A stretch of 64,000 nt of DNA, from contig JAFYXJ010000010.1 in assembly GCA_017546205.1 (NCBI GenBank), forward strand, positions 1 to 64,000, written 5' to 3'. This DNA is from Clostridia bacterium. Lineage in GTDB: Bacteria; Bacillota; Clostridia; Monoglobales; Monoglobaceae. Numbering within the stretch: position 1 is the stretch's first letter; every line of letters begins with the position of its first letter. The notes under the pieces were generated by a model that saw only the letters and a program-made list of their open reading frames with translations, was not told the DNA's origin and did not search any database. Positions 32,100 to 42,272 of this stretch are shown here, piece after piece. Both the position numbers and the translations under genes were made by a program.

Positions 32100-32845
32100 T
32101 GCGTTTCGATATTTTGACGTTGTTTCCTGAAATGTTTGAGGCTGTTTTGGGGGACAGTATTATCGGAAGAGCCAGAGAGAAGGGACTTTTGACCCTGAAT
32201 TTTGTCCAGATTCGGGAGTTTGCACACAACAAACACCGTCAGGTGGATGATTATCCTTACGGCGGCGGTGCGGGTATGGTGATGCAGGCGGAACCGCTGT
32301 ATCAGGCTTACCAAAGTGTGACAGAGGGACTTTCCTATAAGCCCAGAACAATTTATTTATCTCCTCAGGGGAGAACCTTCCGCCAAAGTACTGCAAAACG
32401 TCTTGCTAAGGATAAGCATCAGCATTTGGTATTGTTGTGCGGGCATTATGAAGGTGTAGACCAGCGGTTGCTGGATGAAATTGTGGATGAAGAGCTTTCG
32501 CTGGGAGATTTTGTGCTTACTGGCGGAGAAATTGCCGCAATGGCAATGGTGGATGCAACCGCAAGATTGATTCCGGGTGTGCTGAAAAGCGAAGTGGCGT
32601 TTTCCGAGGAATCCCATTTCAGCGGGCTTCTGGAATATCCTCAGTATACCCGCCCTGAAATCTGGCATGACAGAAAAGTGCCGGAGATTCTATTGAGCGG
32701 ACACCATAAAAATATTCAGGCATGGAAGCGGGAAATGTCCATCCGGACAACCTTTTTGAAACGACGTGGAATGCTGGCAAAGGCGAATCTCAGCGAGAAA
32801 GAAAAGAATTTCGTAAAAGAACTCAAAAAAAGTGAAAACTTGTGA
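32099..32845 (+). CDS. trmD: tRNA (guanine-N1)-methyltransferase
   Basis: The 248-residue SPOUT enzyme methylates G37 of tRNAs. It shows MRFDILTLFPEMFEAVLGDS, DDYPYGGGAGMVMQAEP, the trefoil-knot residues LLCGHYEGVDQRLLDE and SLGDFVLTGGEIAAM. Usually rplS follows; here the gene is followed by a promoter and an unrelated gene. Confidence 0.97.
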   Translation: MRFDILTLFPEMFEAVLGDSIIGRAREKGLLTLNFVQIREFAHNKHRQVDDYPYGGGAGMVMQAEPLYQAYQSVTEGLSYKPRTIYLSPQGRTFRQSTAKRLAKDKHQHLVLLCGHYEGVDQRLLDEIVDEELSLGDFVLTGGEIAAMAMVDATARLIPGVLKSEVAFSEESHFSGLLEYPQYTRPEIWHDRKVPEILLSGHHKNIQAWKREMSIRTTFLKRRGMLAKANLSEKEKNFVKELKKSENL

Positions 32846-32853
32846 AAACATGG

Positions 32854-32882
32854 TTGTAATTCTACGGAAAACATGTTATACT
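32854..32882 (+). promoter_or_regulatory. sigma-A promoter of the zinc-ribbon protein gene
   Basis: TTGTAA and TATACT are 17 bp apart. Confidence 0.75.
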
Positions 32883-32888
32883 ATAAGG

Positions 32889-32961
32889 TGAAAAAATCGG
32901 AGTTTATGTCCTGCTTACATAAAGAGATGACTGGACTCCTTGAGAAAGGCAGTGATTTTTC
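32889..32961 (+). promoter_or_regulatory. structured 5' leader with possible pseudoknot
   Basis: The leader has GAAAAATC-like outer ends pairing with GTGATTTTTC, an inner GGAGT with ACTCC, and a hairpin TTATGT-cctgctt-ACATAA whose loop CTGC is complementary to GCAG at 32949-32952. The last helix lies against the start codon and hides the region where a ribosome binding site should be (AGAAAGG). This suggests translational control; no known riboswitch was recognised. Confidence 0.45.
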
Positions 32962-35085
32962 ATGAAATGTCCAAAATGTGACATCACATTACCTGAAAAT
33001 ACAGAGGTTTGCCCTCTTTGCCATGCACCCGTCAAGCCGGGATTCAGCAAGAGCCAGACCAACAATCAGGAAACCAGACGATTTTCTGCGATAGACCCGT
33101 CTAAGGACTCCTATGATTTTGACCTGCAATATACCCTGACATTCAAGGACGCTGGCGAAATCCGTCAGGCAATAGACGATATGGATTTGGGTGCACGCAG
33201 AGACAGATCCGAGGAATTGTTGCATCCGGAAAGACAGAGACAGACAGAACCCAGACCGGAACGCCGTCAGCGTACCCGTGCGGAGATGGAGGAGGCTGCG
33301 CAACGTGCGGAACTTCGCCGTCAGCAACGGAAGAACGGCGGGCAAAAACCGGCGGGGAGCAGAATGACCAGAACCGAAAAGAGCAAGGCTGCAGCGTTAC
33401 GTTCTGCAAAACCCAGACGGATAACTGTTGACAAGCGTCAAAGAGGGAGACTTCTGTTTGGCTTGGGTGTTGCGATAGTAGTTGTTGCTTTGATTATCGG
33501 TGCCATCAATCTGTTTGCCAATATGGCAAGCGGAGATATGCATTATCCCACTGTTTACACCAAGGGCAATCAACTTTACATGGTGTATGAAAAGAAGCCG
33601 GTATTGTTAAGTGAGTCCTTTATTTCTGTAGGTGCAGCAGAAAATTCTCCGGCAGAACCTTTGAAAGATGCAAAGCGATATCAGGTGGCAAAACCCACCG
33701 AAAAACAGTTGATTCATGTTTCGGAAGATGGCCTTTATACATTTTTCCTTGAAAATGTGGATATGAACACCGGAAGAGGTGATCTGGTTTATCTTCAGAA
33801 CGATTCTGTTAAGTCTAAGACTGTTGTCGCGAAAAATGTATATTATGACATTCAACTTTCTGCCGACGGAAAGGCGGCATTGTTCCTGAAGGATACCGAT
33901 GATACCGGCTATCATGGAGAACTTTGCTACTGGACGGTAGGAAAAAAAGAGATTACACCCATTCAGTGGGATGTTTGTGCAGGGAATTTTGTATTCTCTC
34001 AGGATAGCCTTTCTGCATTGTTTATTAAGAATTTCAATCCCACAGTGAATACCGGTGATTTGTGTGTCCGTGGCTTAGGTAAGGATGCGTCGGAGCAGAA
34101 CATTCATCTGGACGAGCAGGTTGCCTTTGTGTTTGGTACAACACCCAAGGGCATTTACCTTTACGCGAAAGAGTACGATATGAAAACAGGTATCTACAAT
34201 CTTTATGCGAAAAAAACCAGCGAAACACCGCAACTTTGTGCGCAAAAAGCATATCTTGCACCGCATATCCTGAAAAAGGCAGAAGCGGTGTATGCATACA
34301 GCGACTATCATGACGGATTCCAGTCCATCAGTTATGTGGATTTTGAAACCGGACAAACCAATCCCATGGTAAAAGATATTACAAGGATTGAGCGCGTGCG
34401 TGTGGATGAGGCAGCTGTTATTTATACCAAAGAGTATGAAAATGGTAAAAACGATTATTATGTGATCGGTGCCAATGAAAACGCATCTCAGAAAATTGCA
34501 AACGGTGTTGCAACCGTTGCAGAAAAGAGAAGGGTACAGTTTGATGCCAGCGATGATTTTTCAAGAGTGGCATATATCGGCGGTTATGATGAAGAAAACG
34601 GCAAGGGTGCATTGTTCACGCTGACCATTATCAATGGATATGTTGGTATTGAAAAACGGATTTCCGATGAGGTATATTCCTGTGATGTTTCTCAGGACGG
34701 TGCAGTGGTAAGATTTGCATCCGGTTACAGTAAAACGGCAGGAACCGTGAATCTGATGGCATACAACAATTCCAATACAGTAAAACTTTCTGAAAATGTC
34801 AGCGTAGGTGCATTCACCTATGATAAAACCGGTGCGGTTATGGTTTACGCAACCGATGTGCATACTCAACCGCAGGTTTCCGGTGATATTCACAGCGTAA
34901 CCTCCAAAGGTAAGGTGCGGGAAATCGATACAGGCGTTCGTTCTTATGGCATGAAGCAGGATGGAAGAATTTTGCTCCTGAAATATGAGATTGGTGCCGA
35001 GGGAGGAAACTTGTTGTATTCTGACCAGAAAGGCAAAAAAATTAAGCAGATGGATGAAGGCGTAACCAAAGCGCTCCTTTACTGA
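32962..35085 (+). CDS. zinc-ribbon, single-pass membrane protein with beta-propeller-like C-terminus
   Basis: The 707-residue protein starts with a zinc ribbon (MKCPKCDITLPENTEVCPLC). A polar Arg/Glu-rich linker (about 40-150) and one membrane segment (LLFGLGVAIVVVALIIGAIN, about 167-190) follow, so the ribbon is cytoplasmic. The roughly 500-residue outside part has repeats with a similar beta pattern: DMNTGRGDLVYLQND, DDTGYHGELCYWTVG, NPTVNTGDLCVRGLG and DMKTGIYNLYAKK, as in WD/TolB-like propellers. Function unknown; a sensor or a surface scaffold is possible. nadD begins one base after its stop. Confidence 0.8.
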   Translation: MKCPKCDITLPENTEVCPLCHAPVKPGFSKSQTNNQETRRFSAIDPSKDSYDFDLQYTLTFKDAGEIRQAIDDMDLGARRDRSEELLHPERQRQTEPRPERRQRTRAEMEEAAQRAELRRQQRKNGGQKPAGSRMTRTEKSKAAALRSAKPRRITVDKRQRGRLLFGLGVAIVVVALIIGAINLFANMASGDMHYPTVYTKGNQLYMVYEKKPVLLSESFISVGAAENSPAEPLKDAKRYQVAKPTEKQLIHVSEDGLYTFFLENVDMNTGRGDLVYLQNDSVKSKTVVAKNVYYDIQLSADGKAALFLKDTDDTGYHGELCYWTVGKKEITPIQWDVCAGNFVFSQDSLSALFIKNFNPTVNTGDLCVRGLGKDASEQNIHLDEQVAFVFGTTPKGIYLYAKEYDMKTGIYNLYAKKTSETPQLCAQKAYLAPHILKKAEAVYAYSDYHDGFQSISYVDFETGQTNPMVKDITRIERVRVDEAAVIYTKEYENGKNDYYVIGANENASQKIANGVATVAEKRRVQFDASDDFSRVAYIGGYDEENGKGALFTLTIINGYVGIEKRISDEVYSCDVSQDGAVVRFASGYSKTAGTVNLMAYNNSNTVKLSENVSVGAFTYDKTGAVMVYATDVHTQPQVSGDIHSVTSKGKVREIDTGVRSYGMKQDGRILLLKYEIGAEGGNLLYSDQKGKKIKQMDEGVTKALLY

Positions 35086-35086
35086 T

Positions 35087-35692
35087 ATGAAACAAGTTGG
35101 CATTATGGGAGGGACTTTTGACCCTCCCCATATAGGACATCTGATGATTGCAGAAACGGTGAGAGAAACACTTTCTCTGGAAGAGGTCCGTTTTATTCCG
35201 ACAGGTCAGATATCTTATAAAGACAGCAGGGAAACAGCAGAGGCCCAACATCGGCTGGAAATGGTTTCTCTCGCCATTCAGGATAATCCCTATTTTTCCG
35301 TGGATGGAATGGAAGTTGAGCGGGAAGGCTATAGTTACACATGGCAAACCCTGACGGAACTCAGACAAAAAGAACCGGATACGGCATTTACCTTTATGGT
35401 AGGTGCCGATTCTCTGGATTATATGGAACGATGGGTGAAACCGGAGATAGTTTTTCAAATGGCAAGGATTGCAGTTGTCCTCCGACCGGGATTTTCCTTA
35501 ACTGCCGTTGAGAAAAAGAAAAAGGAACTGGAAGAACGGTTCTCGGCTGACATTATTATAGTTCCTATGCCGGAGATGGAAATTTCGTCCACCGAAATCC
35601 GTCATCGGATTTCTCAGGGGAAATCGGTACGGGACCAGATTCCGGAAAAGGTTGAAGCGTATATCAGACAGCATCAACTCTACAGGAGGTAA
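35087..35692 (+). CDS. nadD: nicotinate-nucleotide adenylyltransferase
   Basis: The 201-residue nucleotidyltransferase makes nicotinate adenine dinucleotide from NaMN and ATP. GIMGGTFDPPHIGHLMIAET contains the HxGH motif; FMVGADSLDYMERW and the EISSTEIRHRISQGKSVRD (ISSTxxR) motif complete the site. It works downstream of PncB (55.4 kb). Start of the nadD-yqeK-LCP-rsfS-leuS run. Confidence 0.96.
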   Translation: MKQVGIMGGTFDPPHIGHLMIAETVRETLSLEEVRFIPTGQISYKDSRETAEAQHRLEMVSLAIQDNPYFSVDGMEVEREGYSYTWQTLTELRQKEPDTAFTFMVGADSLDYMERWVKPEIVFQMARIAVVLRPGFSLTAVEKKKKELEERFSADIIIVPMPEMEISSTEIRHRISQGKSVRDQIPEKVEAYIRQHQLYRR

Positions 35693-35695
35693 GGT

Positions 35696-36298
35696 ATGCT
35701 TTCGCAAGTAGAAATCAAGGATTGGTTGCAGACACGGCTGAGTGAAAAACGGTTTTCCCATTCTTTGGGTGTTGCCCAGGAAGCAGAACGGTTGGCGAAA
35801 CATTATGGCGCTGACCCGCAAAAGGCGTATCTCGCCGGCTTGGTGCATGATTGTGCCAAAGAGGTGTCTAAGGATGAAACTATGGTGCAGTTATCTGCTT
35901 TTGACATTGTACCTGATGTTGCAGCAGCGGCGGCACCGTGGCTCCTTCACGGGACCTTGGGCGCATGCGTTGCAAAACAGGAATTCGGCATCGAGGATGA
36001 AGAAATTCTGGATGCTATCCGATATCATACTACCGGGAAAGCTGATATGAGTCTGCTTGCCAGAATCATTTTTATTGCAGATTTTATAGAACCGGGACGC
36101 ACCTATCCGGATGTGGCGATGTTGAGAGAAATGACTTATCAGAATCTGGAGGAGGCTATGCTGTTCGGCATTGATTATACCATAGAGCTTTTGGTGAAAA
36201 AGAAGATGATTATTCATCCTGACACCATTCATTGCAGAAACGATTTGATGATAGAACTTACTGCAAAAGGAAAGCAGGGGATTATGCATGAGAATTAA
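35696..36298 (+). CDS. yqeK: YqeK-type HD-domain Ap4A hydrolase
   Basis: The 200-residue HD phosphohydrolase has FSHSLGVAQEAERLAKHYG, the HD pair in LAGLVHDCAKEVSKDE, WLLHGTLGACVAKQEFG and IIFIADFIEPGRTYPDV, as in YqeK symmetric diadenosine tetraphosphatases. It is found fused to or next to nadD in most Firmicutes. It overlaps the LCP gene by 11 bp. Confidence 0.94.
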   Translation: MLSQVEIKDWLQTRLSEKRFSHSLGVAQEAERLAKHYGADPQKAYLAGLVHDCAKEVSKDETMVQLSAFDIVPDVAAAAAPWLLHGTLGACVAKQEFGIEDEEILDAIRYHTTGKADMSLLARIIFIADFIEPGRTYPDVAMLREMTYQNLEEAMLFGIDYTIELLVKKKMIIHPDTIHCRNDLMIELTAKGKQGIMHEN

Positions 36299-37148
36299 AT
36301 CACCATTGCGATTGTGTATTGCAATCATTACTGTTTTGGTTATTCTCTGGATGTGTTTTAACTTTGTGATTGCCTTGATCAGTGGGCAGCAATTTTCGTT
36401 CTGGGGTAACACCTTAGGCGATGGTGTGGAAACTGTTGTAGTGGCAGGTGTTGATGCTGATGGCTACCGAACAGACCTGATTCTGCTTTGCCAGACCAAT
36501 CGTAAGGATAACAAAGTCAGTGTTTTACAGATTCCCAGAGATACGCGGGTAGAAAACCGACGCAGCGACCGCAAAATCAATTCTGCATATTATTCCGGAT
36601 TTGAGGTTCTTGCTAAAGAAATCCAGCAGGTAACCGGTGTCAAGCCGGAACATTATGTGATGGTAAGTTTTGAGGCGTTTCGGGATATTGTGAATGCTGC
36701 CGGCGGTGTGGCAATTGATGTGCCGATGGATATGGATTATGAAGATCCGGTTCAGGATTTGAAAATTCATTTGAAAAAAGGAAAACAACGGCTAAACGGT
36801 GAGCGTGCGGAAATGTATATGCGTTTTCGGAGCGGGTATACCAAAGGCGATGTGGACAGGCTTTCTGCTCAGCAGGAGTTGTATCAGGCGCTTTCAAAGA
36901 AATTGTTTACTCCCTTTGGCGTCTTGCGGGTACCAGGGGTGCTTGCGGCGGTCAAAAAACATACCACAACCGATTTGTCGGGAGGAAAAATGATTTCCCT
37001 GATGCGGGATATTCTGGCAATCGGAAAAGATAAGATTGAGATTCTTTCTCTTCCCGGAGAGGGGAAATACATAGGCGGGCGTTCCTATTTTGTCCCCTAT
37101 CAGAATCAAACAAAAGCGTTGATGCAAGAATATTTTGTGACCAATTAA
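36288..37148 (+). CDS. LytR-CpsA-Psr family protein
   Basis: The 286-residue protein has an N-terminal membrane anchor (about 8-28) and an extracellular LCP domain with LLCQTNRKDNKVSVLQIPRD, RKINSAYYSGFEVLAKEIQQ and the MRFRSGYTKGDVDRLSAQQE motif (Arg and Asp for polyprenyl-phosphate binding). LCP enzymes move anionic glycopolymers from lipid carriers to peptidoglycan. It is short but has the main motifs. It sits between yqeK and rsfS as usual. Confidence 0.92.
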   Translation: MRIKSPLRLCIAIITVLVILWMCFNFVIALISGQQFSFWGNTLGDGVETVVVAGVDADGYRTDLILLCQTNRKDNKVSVLQIPRDTRVENRRSDRKINSAYYSGFEVLAKEIQQVTGVKPEHYVMVSFEAFRDIVNAAGGVAIDVPMDMDYEDPVQDLKIHLKKGKQRLNGERAEMYMRFRSGYTKGDVDRLSAQQELYQALSKKLFTPFGVLRVPGVLAAVKKHTTTDLSGGKMISLMRDILAIGKDKIEILSLPGEGKYIGGRSYFVPYQNQTKALMQEYFVTN

Positions 37149-37163
37149 GAAAAGGGGCTTATT

Positions 37164-37532
37164 ATGGCTTGTAAAAATGAAACAGTAAATACCATTGTCA
37201 GAGTGCTGGACAGCAAACTGGCAAAAGATATCGAAGTTCTTGCGGTAGGAGAACTGACCACTATGGCGGATTATTTCGTGCTGGCAACCGGAGGGTCTGA
37301 CCGTCAGGTGCAGGCACTTTGCGACCATGTGGAAGAAGAACTTGCCAAAGAGGGAATCTTTGCAGTAAATAAAGAAGGTTACCGGAGCGGAGAATGGGCA
37401 CTTTTGGGCTATGACGATGCTATCGTTCATATATTCCAGAGTGAGACCCGTGCATTTTACGGTCTGGAACGCATCTGGAAAGATGCACCCATAGTGGATA
37501 TGGAAGATATCATTACCGACGGGAACCAATAA
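37164..37532 (+). CDS. rsfS: ribosome silencing factor RsfS
   Basis: The 122-residue protein binds L14 of the large subunit and blocks subunit joining under starvation. The motif [20 protein letters not shown] is followed by [20 protein letters not shown] and F-x-L-E-R-I-W, all typical of RsfS. leuS follows 26 bp later. Confidence 0.95.
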   Translation: MACKNETVNTIVRVLDSKLAKDIEVLAVGELTTMADYFVLATGGSDRQVQALCDHVEEELAKEGIFAVNKEGYRSGEWALLGYDDAIVHIFQSETRAFYGLERIWKDAPIVDMEDIITDGNQ

Positions 37533-37558
37533 GGGAGAACAAAAAGGAGGACAGTCCA

Positions 37559-39970
37559 ATGAAATATGAGTTTAAGGAAATTGAACAGAAATGGCAAAAG
37601 CGTTGGGAAGAAGAGGGAGCGTTCTGTGCGGAAAACGGCTCTGATAAAGAAAAGTTTTTCGGCTTGATTGAGTTCCCCTATCCGTCCGGACAGGGTCTGC
37701 ATGTAGGCCATCCCAGAAGTTATACGGCAATGGATATCATTGCAAGAAAACGCCGTATGCAGGGATACAATGTTCTGTACCCCATTGGTTGGGATGCATT
37801 TGGTCTGCCGGCAGAGAACTTTGCCATCAAAAATAATGTACATCCTGCGGTTATTACCGCAAAAAATATTGCAAACTTCAAGCGTCAGTTAAAGATGCTG
37901 GGATTCTCGTTTGACTGGTCAAGAGAGGTCAATACCACCGATCCGGAATATTATAAATGGACCCAGTGGATCTTCCTGCAGTTGTTTAAAAAAGGTCTTG
38001 CATACAAGAAAGAAATGCCGATTAACTGGTGTACTTCCTGTAATGTAGGTCTTGCCAATGAAGAGGTTGTCAACGGTGTTTGTGAGCGTTGCGGCGGTGA
38101 AGTTATTCAGAAGAACCAAAGCCAATGGATGCTGAAGATTACCGAGTATGCACAAAGATTGATTGACGATCTGGATGAAGTTGAATTTCTGGAAAAGATC
38201 AAAACCCAACAGAAGAACTGGATTGGCCGTTCTGAGGGTGCAGAAGTTACTTTTAAGCTGACAACCGGAGATGAGATGGTTGTTTATACCACACGGTGTG
38301 ATACTCTGTTTGGTGCAACCTATACTGTTATTTCTCCGGAGCATCCGCTGATCGCAAAATTGCAGGATTCTTTGACCAATTATGATGAAATCAAGGCGTA
38401 TCAACTGGAGGCGTCCAAGAAATCCGAGTTTGAAAGAACCGAAATGGTCAAAGAGAAAACCGGTGTAAAACTGGAGGGCGTCAATGCCATCAATCCGGTG
38501 ACCGGAGAGGAAATTCCTGTTTTTGTTTCGGATTATGTTCTGGTTACTTACGGTACCGGTGCCATTATGGCGGTGCCTGCGCATGACACCCGTGACTGGG
38601 AATTCGCAAAGAAATTCAACCTCCCCATTGTGGAAGTTGTTTCCGGCGGAGAAGATGTTCAAAAAGAGGCTTATACCGATGTGTATAAGGGTACTATGGT
38701 AAACTCCGGATTCCTCACCGGAAAATCGGTTCAGGAAGCAATTCCTGCTATGATTGCATATCTGGAAGAAAAAGGGCTGGGTACCAAGAAAGTCAATTAC
38801 AAGTTGCGTGACTGGGTATTCTCCCGCCAGAGATACTGGGGCGAGCCGATTCCCATTGTTTATTGTGAAAAATGCGGTTATGTTCCGCTGCCGGAAGACC
38901 AACTTCCGTTGGTGCTTCCCGATATGGAAGAATTTAAGCCGGGTGAAAACGGAGAGTCTCCGCTTGCCAATGCAACCGAGTGGATTCAGACCACTTGTCC
39001 CTGTTGCGGAGGACCGGCAAAACGGGAAACCGATACCATGCCCCAATGGGCAGGTTCCAGTTGGTATTTCCTTCGTTATACCGATGCCCACAATTCTGAT
39101 GAACTTTCTTCCAAGGAAGCGTTGAATTACTGGATCCCCGTAGATTGGTACAACGGCGGTATGGAACATACCACCCTCCATTTGCTTTACTCCAGATTCT
39201 GGCATAAGTTCCTCTATGATATTGGTCTTGTTCCCACAAAAGAACCTTATCAGAAGCGAACCTCGCACGGTATGATTCTGGGTGAGAACGGTGAAAAGAT
39301 GTCCAAATCCCGGGGTAATGTAGTCAATCCTGATGATGTTGTCAATGAGGTAGGTGCCGATGCTTTCAGAACTTATGAAATGTTCTTAGGCGCTTTTGAC
39401 CAGAGTACGCCTTGGTCTCAACAAGGTCTGCGTGGCTGTTACCGGTTTATCGAGAAGGTTTGGAATCTCCAATCCATCATGACAGAAGAAGATGGTTACA
39501 GCGCAGATATGGAAAAACTGATGCATAAGACCATCCAAAAGGTAGGCGAGGACTTTGAACGGATGAAGTTCAATACTGCTATTGCTACCATGATGAGTTT
39601 TATCAATGAGGTTACCAAGAAAGGCTCCATCACCAAGGGTGAGTATATGACCTTGATCACATTGCTCAACCCTGTTGCACCCCACATGACCGAGGAACTT
39701 TGGGAAATGTACGGAGATGGCGGACTTCTTTCTCTGCATGCTTGGCCGGAATTTGACGAAAGTAAAACTGTGGATGACCAGATTGAAGTTGTTCTGCAGA
39801 TTAACGGCAAGATTCGGGATAAGATTATGATTTCTGCAGAGTTGAATCCTCAGGAAATGCAAGAGGCGGCACTTGCCAGTGAAAAGGTAAAAGAATTGAT
39901 TGCCGGTAAAGAAATTGTGAAATGTATTGCAGTTCCCAAGAAATTGATTAATATTGTTGTAAAAGGTTAA
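37559..39970 (+). CDS. leuS: leucyl-tRNA synthetase
   Basis: The 803-residue class I synthetase shows HVGHPRSYT (the HIGH motif, here in [15 protein letters not shown]), a zinc-like CTSCNVG with CERCGG and later CEKCGY, the editing domain ([34 protein letters not shown]), and EKMSKSRGN (KMSKS). It is a full-length bacterial LeuRS. With only 26 bp upstream there is no room for a T-box; control must come from the operon. Confidence 0.98.
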   Translation: MKYEFKEIEQKWQKRWEEEGAFCAENGSDKEKFFGLIEFPYPSGQGLHVGHPRSYTAMDIIARKRRMQGYNVLYPIGWDAFGLPAENFAIKNNVHPAVITAKNIANFKRQLKMLGFSFDWSREVNTTDPEYYKWTQWIFLQLFKKGLAYKKEMPINWCTSCNVGLANEEVVNGVCERCGGEVIQKNQSQWMLKITEYAQRLIDDLDEVEFLEKIKTQQKNWIGRSEGAEVTFKLTTGDEMVVYTTRCDTLFGATYTVISPEHPLIAKLQDSLTNYDEIKAYQLEASKKSEFERTEMVKEKTGVKLEGVNAINPVTGEEIPVFVSDYVLVTYGTGAIMAVPAHDTRDWEFAKKFNLPIVEVVSGGEDVQKEAYTDVYKGTMVNSGFLTGKSVQEAIPAMIAYLEEKGLGTKKVNYKLRDWVFSRQRYWGEPIPIVYCEKCGYVPLPEDQLPLVLPDMEEFKPGENGESPLANATEWIQTTCPCCGGPAKRETDTMPQWAGSSWYFLRYTDAHNSDELSSKEALNYWIPVDWYNGGMEHTTLHLLYSRFWHKFLYDIGLVPTKEPYQKRTSHGMILGENGEKMSKSRGNVVNPDDVVNEVGADAFRTYEMFLGAFDQSTPWSQQGLRGCYRFIEKVWNLQSIMTEEDGYSADMEKLMHKTIQKVGEDFERMKFNTAIATMMSFINEVTKKGSITKGEYMTLITLLNPVAPHMTEELWEMYGDGGLLSLHAWPEFDESKTVDDQIEVVLQINGKIRDKIMISAELNPQEMQEAALASEKVKELIAGKEIVKCIAVPKKLINIVVKG

Positions 39971-40010
39971 AATTTAAGCGTTTCCCTTTTGGGGAAACGC
40001 TTAAATTTTT
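39969..40010 (+). terminator. terminator of leuS
   Basis: AATTTAAGCGTTTCCC pairs with GGGAAACGCTTAAATT around TTTTG, followed by T residues. Confidence 0.9.
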
Positions 40011-40011
40011 G

Positions 40012-40040
40012 TTGATTTTTTTTGAGAAATATGTTATGAT
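40012..40040 (+). promoter_or_regulatory. sigma-A promoter of the GH36 gene
   Basis: TTGATT and TATGAT are 17 bp apart. Confidence 0.7.
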
Positions 40041-40080
40041 GCGACCAAACATAGCTTAATTTTTGAAAGGCGGATTAACC

Positions 40081-42210
40081 ATGAGATGTTTTATATGCAA
40101 TCAGGAGAGCATGGAATTCAAATATTGTTCCGGTACCACAATCTATACAGAAGCGTTGGTGGACGGAAGACTTTTGAGTGTGAATTACAATGCAACAGGT
40201 ATGCCGGCGCATAAGAGGAATTGCGTTCGGGATATCCCGGTGTGCGCCTTTGATTTGGTTGTTGATGGTAAGGATGCAACCTATGGGTGGGAGTTTGCAG
40301 GCTGGAGTGCAGAAGAGGAAACGGCAGAACGACCAATGGCACAGCTTGTTCTTATAAATAAAGAGAGAAATCTGCAGTTGCGTATCTGTACTTATAGCGG
40401 TGAGAACGGATATTTTTCCAGACATTTCTATGTGAAAAATTTGAGTGAAGAAAAAATTTCTATTACCCGTATTGCCCCTTTGACGGGTACTTTGTGGGAA
40501 ATGACTCATGATGTGAAAGACCCGTTGGGAGATGGGGATGTCAGCCCCTTCAAGATAGGACGTTTTAAGGATAACCATTGGGGCGCAGAGGGAAATTTTG
40601 ACTGGTGTGAGGTTTCGTATAATACAGGACTGGAGTTTGGAAGTGAGAACGGCTGCAGCGGGCATACCACGCCTTTTGCTATTGTTCGTAATGATGCACT
40701 GGGCGGATATTTTGTGTGCCATATGGAATGGGGTGCAAATTGGAAATTCTATTTCCGGAATGATTTTCGTTATGCACCGACGAATTCCAATCCGGAGCTT
40801 AAGGCATATTTAAGGCTCAAGTTCTCCATTGCACCGGAGGCAATGGCACCGATGCGGGTTCTGGATTCGGGAGAGGAAGTTGAAGCGCCGCGCGTCCATT
40901 TTGGGTATGTATATACCGATTTTGATGAAACAATTTGTGCTCTGCATGATTATCAACGAAAGTATTTGTTGGCAAAGCCGGCGGGTGGCTATGATTTGAT
41001 TGGATATGACCATTGGGGCTATATGGAGCATGAAATAGATGAAGAAAAACTGTTGATTGAGGTGGAACGCGCTGCAGAACTTGGTGCTGAAATTTTTGTG
41101 GTAGATGCGGGATGGTATGGTAAATCCTTCAATCATTGGTTTGAGAGCGTTGGCGACTGGCAATATTCTCGTCTTGAAAATGACCTTTATCCCATTATTC
41201 GCAGGGTACGGGAGAAGAATATGAAATTCGGGCTGTGGATTGAACCGGAAGCGGTAGGTCCGGCAAGTGAACTGAGACAAACACATCCGGAATGGCTGAT
41301 GCAACGCTATGGAAAAGGCGTGGAACGTGCGTTGGATATTTCTCGCCCTGAGGTTGAAGAATATGTAGAAAATCAGATTATAAATGTTATTGAACGGTAT
41401 GGACTGGATATGCTCCGACTGGATTACAACAATCAATACCTATGCGAGGGCGGATTTAACAAAAATGGGGAGTACATGGAAAACACCCATTGGCGTCACA
41501 TGGAAGCCGTATACAGAATTTTTGACCGTATCCATAAGCGCTACCCCGATTTATGGTTGGAAAACTGTGCTTCGGGCGGAGGTAGAACGGATTTGGGAAT
41601 GATGTCCAGATTCAGCAAAACACAGTTTTCTGATTGGTATAAGTTCCCGAGAGTGACACGCACTTTTAATGGAATGTCTATGTGCTTGCCACCGGAAAGC
41701 CTGATGGTATGCTACAGCTCAATTCAGGGTGCATCCTGTTATGGTAATGCGGAAACACAACTGCAGATGATGGTACAGGGAATTCCGCAAATGTCGGCGG
41801 TTGCCTATTATGATGAATCAATCAATCCGGCGTTGAAAAACTTGATTAAAAAGTACGTTACCCTCTATAAAGACTATATCCGACCGATACAAAACAAGGT
41901 CAAGTTGTATCATCATACTCCTGTTATCGGTGGTTTTTCCGGAAAAGGATGGGTTGTGACCGAGGCAATGTTGCCGGATGGCACAAAGGGATATGTCAAT
42001 GTTAACCGCCTTCCGGGATGCATGGAAAAGGCGTGGTGTGTAAAATTCAAAGGTGTGGATTGTGCAAAAGATTATATCTTAACCGATGTAGAGAACGGAA
42101 GAAAATTCAAAGTAAGCGGATACAGTTTGCATACGGATGGATTTCCGGTTGCTTTAGATGGGGCACTGACATCACGAATGTTGCTGGTTGAAACAGAGGA
42201 TAACCGGTAA
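40081..42210 (+). CDS. alpha-galactosidase-like glycoside hydrolase, GH36 family
   Basis: The 709-residue cytoplasmic protein follows GH36: a beta-supersandwich N-terminal part, then the (beta/alpha)8 domain with IFVVDAGWYG, GLWIEPEAVGPASEL, the nucleophile Asp in LDMLRLDYNNQY, NCASGGGRTDLGMMSRF and the likely acid/base Asp in QFSDWYKFPR. In typical alpha-galactosidases the last motif reads SDNTD, so this is a divergent subgroup and the sugar is not certain. AAGGCGG precedes ATG 40081; the frame upstream to 40063 is unlikely. It stands alone between a promoter and terminator, without a transporter or regulator. Confidence 0.85.
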   Translation: MRCFICNQESMEFKYCSGTTIYTEALVDGRLLSVNYNATGMPAHKRNCVRDIPVCAFDLVVDGKDATYGWEFAGWSAEEETAERPMAQLVLINKERNLQLRICTYSGENGYFSRHFYVKNLSEEKISITRIAPLTGTLWEMTHDVKDPLGDGDVSPFKIGRFKDNHWGAEGNFDWCEVSYNTGLEFGSENGCSGHTTPFAIVRNDALGGYFVCHMEWGANWKFYFRNDFRYAPTNSNPELKAYLRLKFSIAPEAMAPMRVLDSGEEVEAPRVHFGYVYTDFDETICALHDYQRKYLLAKPAGGYDLIGYDHWGYMEHEIDEEKLLIEVERAAELGAEIFVVDAGWYGKSFNHWFESVGDWQYSRLENDLYPIIRRVREKNMKFGLWIEPEAVGPASELRQTHPEWLMQRYGKGVERALDISRPEVEEYVENQIINVIERYGLDMLRLDYNNQYLCEGGFNKNGEYMENTHWRHMEAVYRIFDRIHKRYPDLWLENCASGGGRTDLGMMSRFSKTQFSDWYKFPRVTRTFNGMSMCLPPESLMVCYSSIQGASCYGNAETQLQMMVQGIPQMSAVAYYDESINPALKNLIKKYVTLYKDYIRPIQNKVKLYHHTPVIGGFSGKGWVVTEAMLPDGTKGYVNVNRLPGCMEKAWCVKFKGVDCAKDYILTDVENGRKFKVSGYSLHTDGFPVALDGALTSRMLLVETEDNR

Positions 42211-42218
42211 GGCGTTTC

Positions 42219-42250
42219 AAAATCACAGCTCATTCTGGCTGTGATTTTTG
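42219..42250 (+). terminator. terminator of the GH36 gene
   Basis: AAAATCACAGC and GCTGTGATTTTT form the stem around TCATTCTG. Confidence 0.85.
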
Positions 42251-42272
42251 CGTATTGCGGAAGAAATTTGTA

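Noticed and set aside
32889-32961. L19 leader left behind after loss of rplS
   Set aside because: The position fits, but I cannot match the sequence to the L19 leader by eye, so it is kept as an unassigned leader.
37533-37558. T-box leader for leuS
   Set aside because: Only 26 bases separate rsfS and leuS, far too short for a T-box.
37919-39268. 449-codon open frame antisense to leuS
   Set aside because: It is a shadow of the leuS reading frame.
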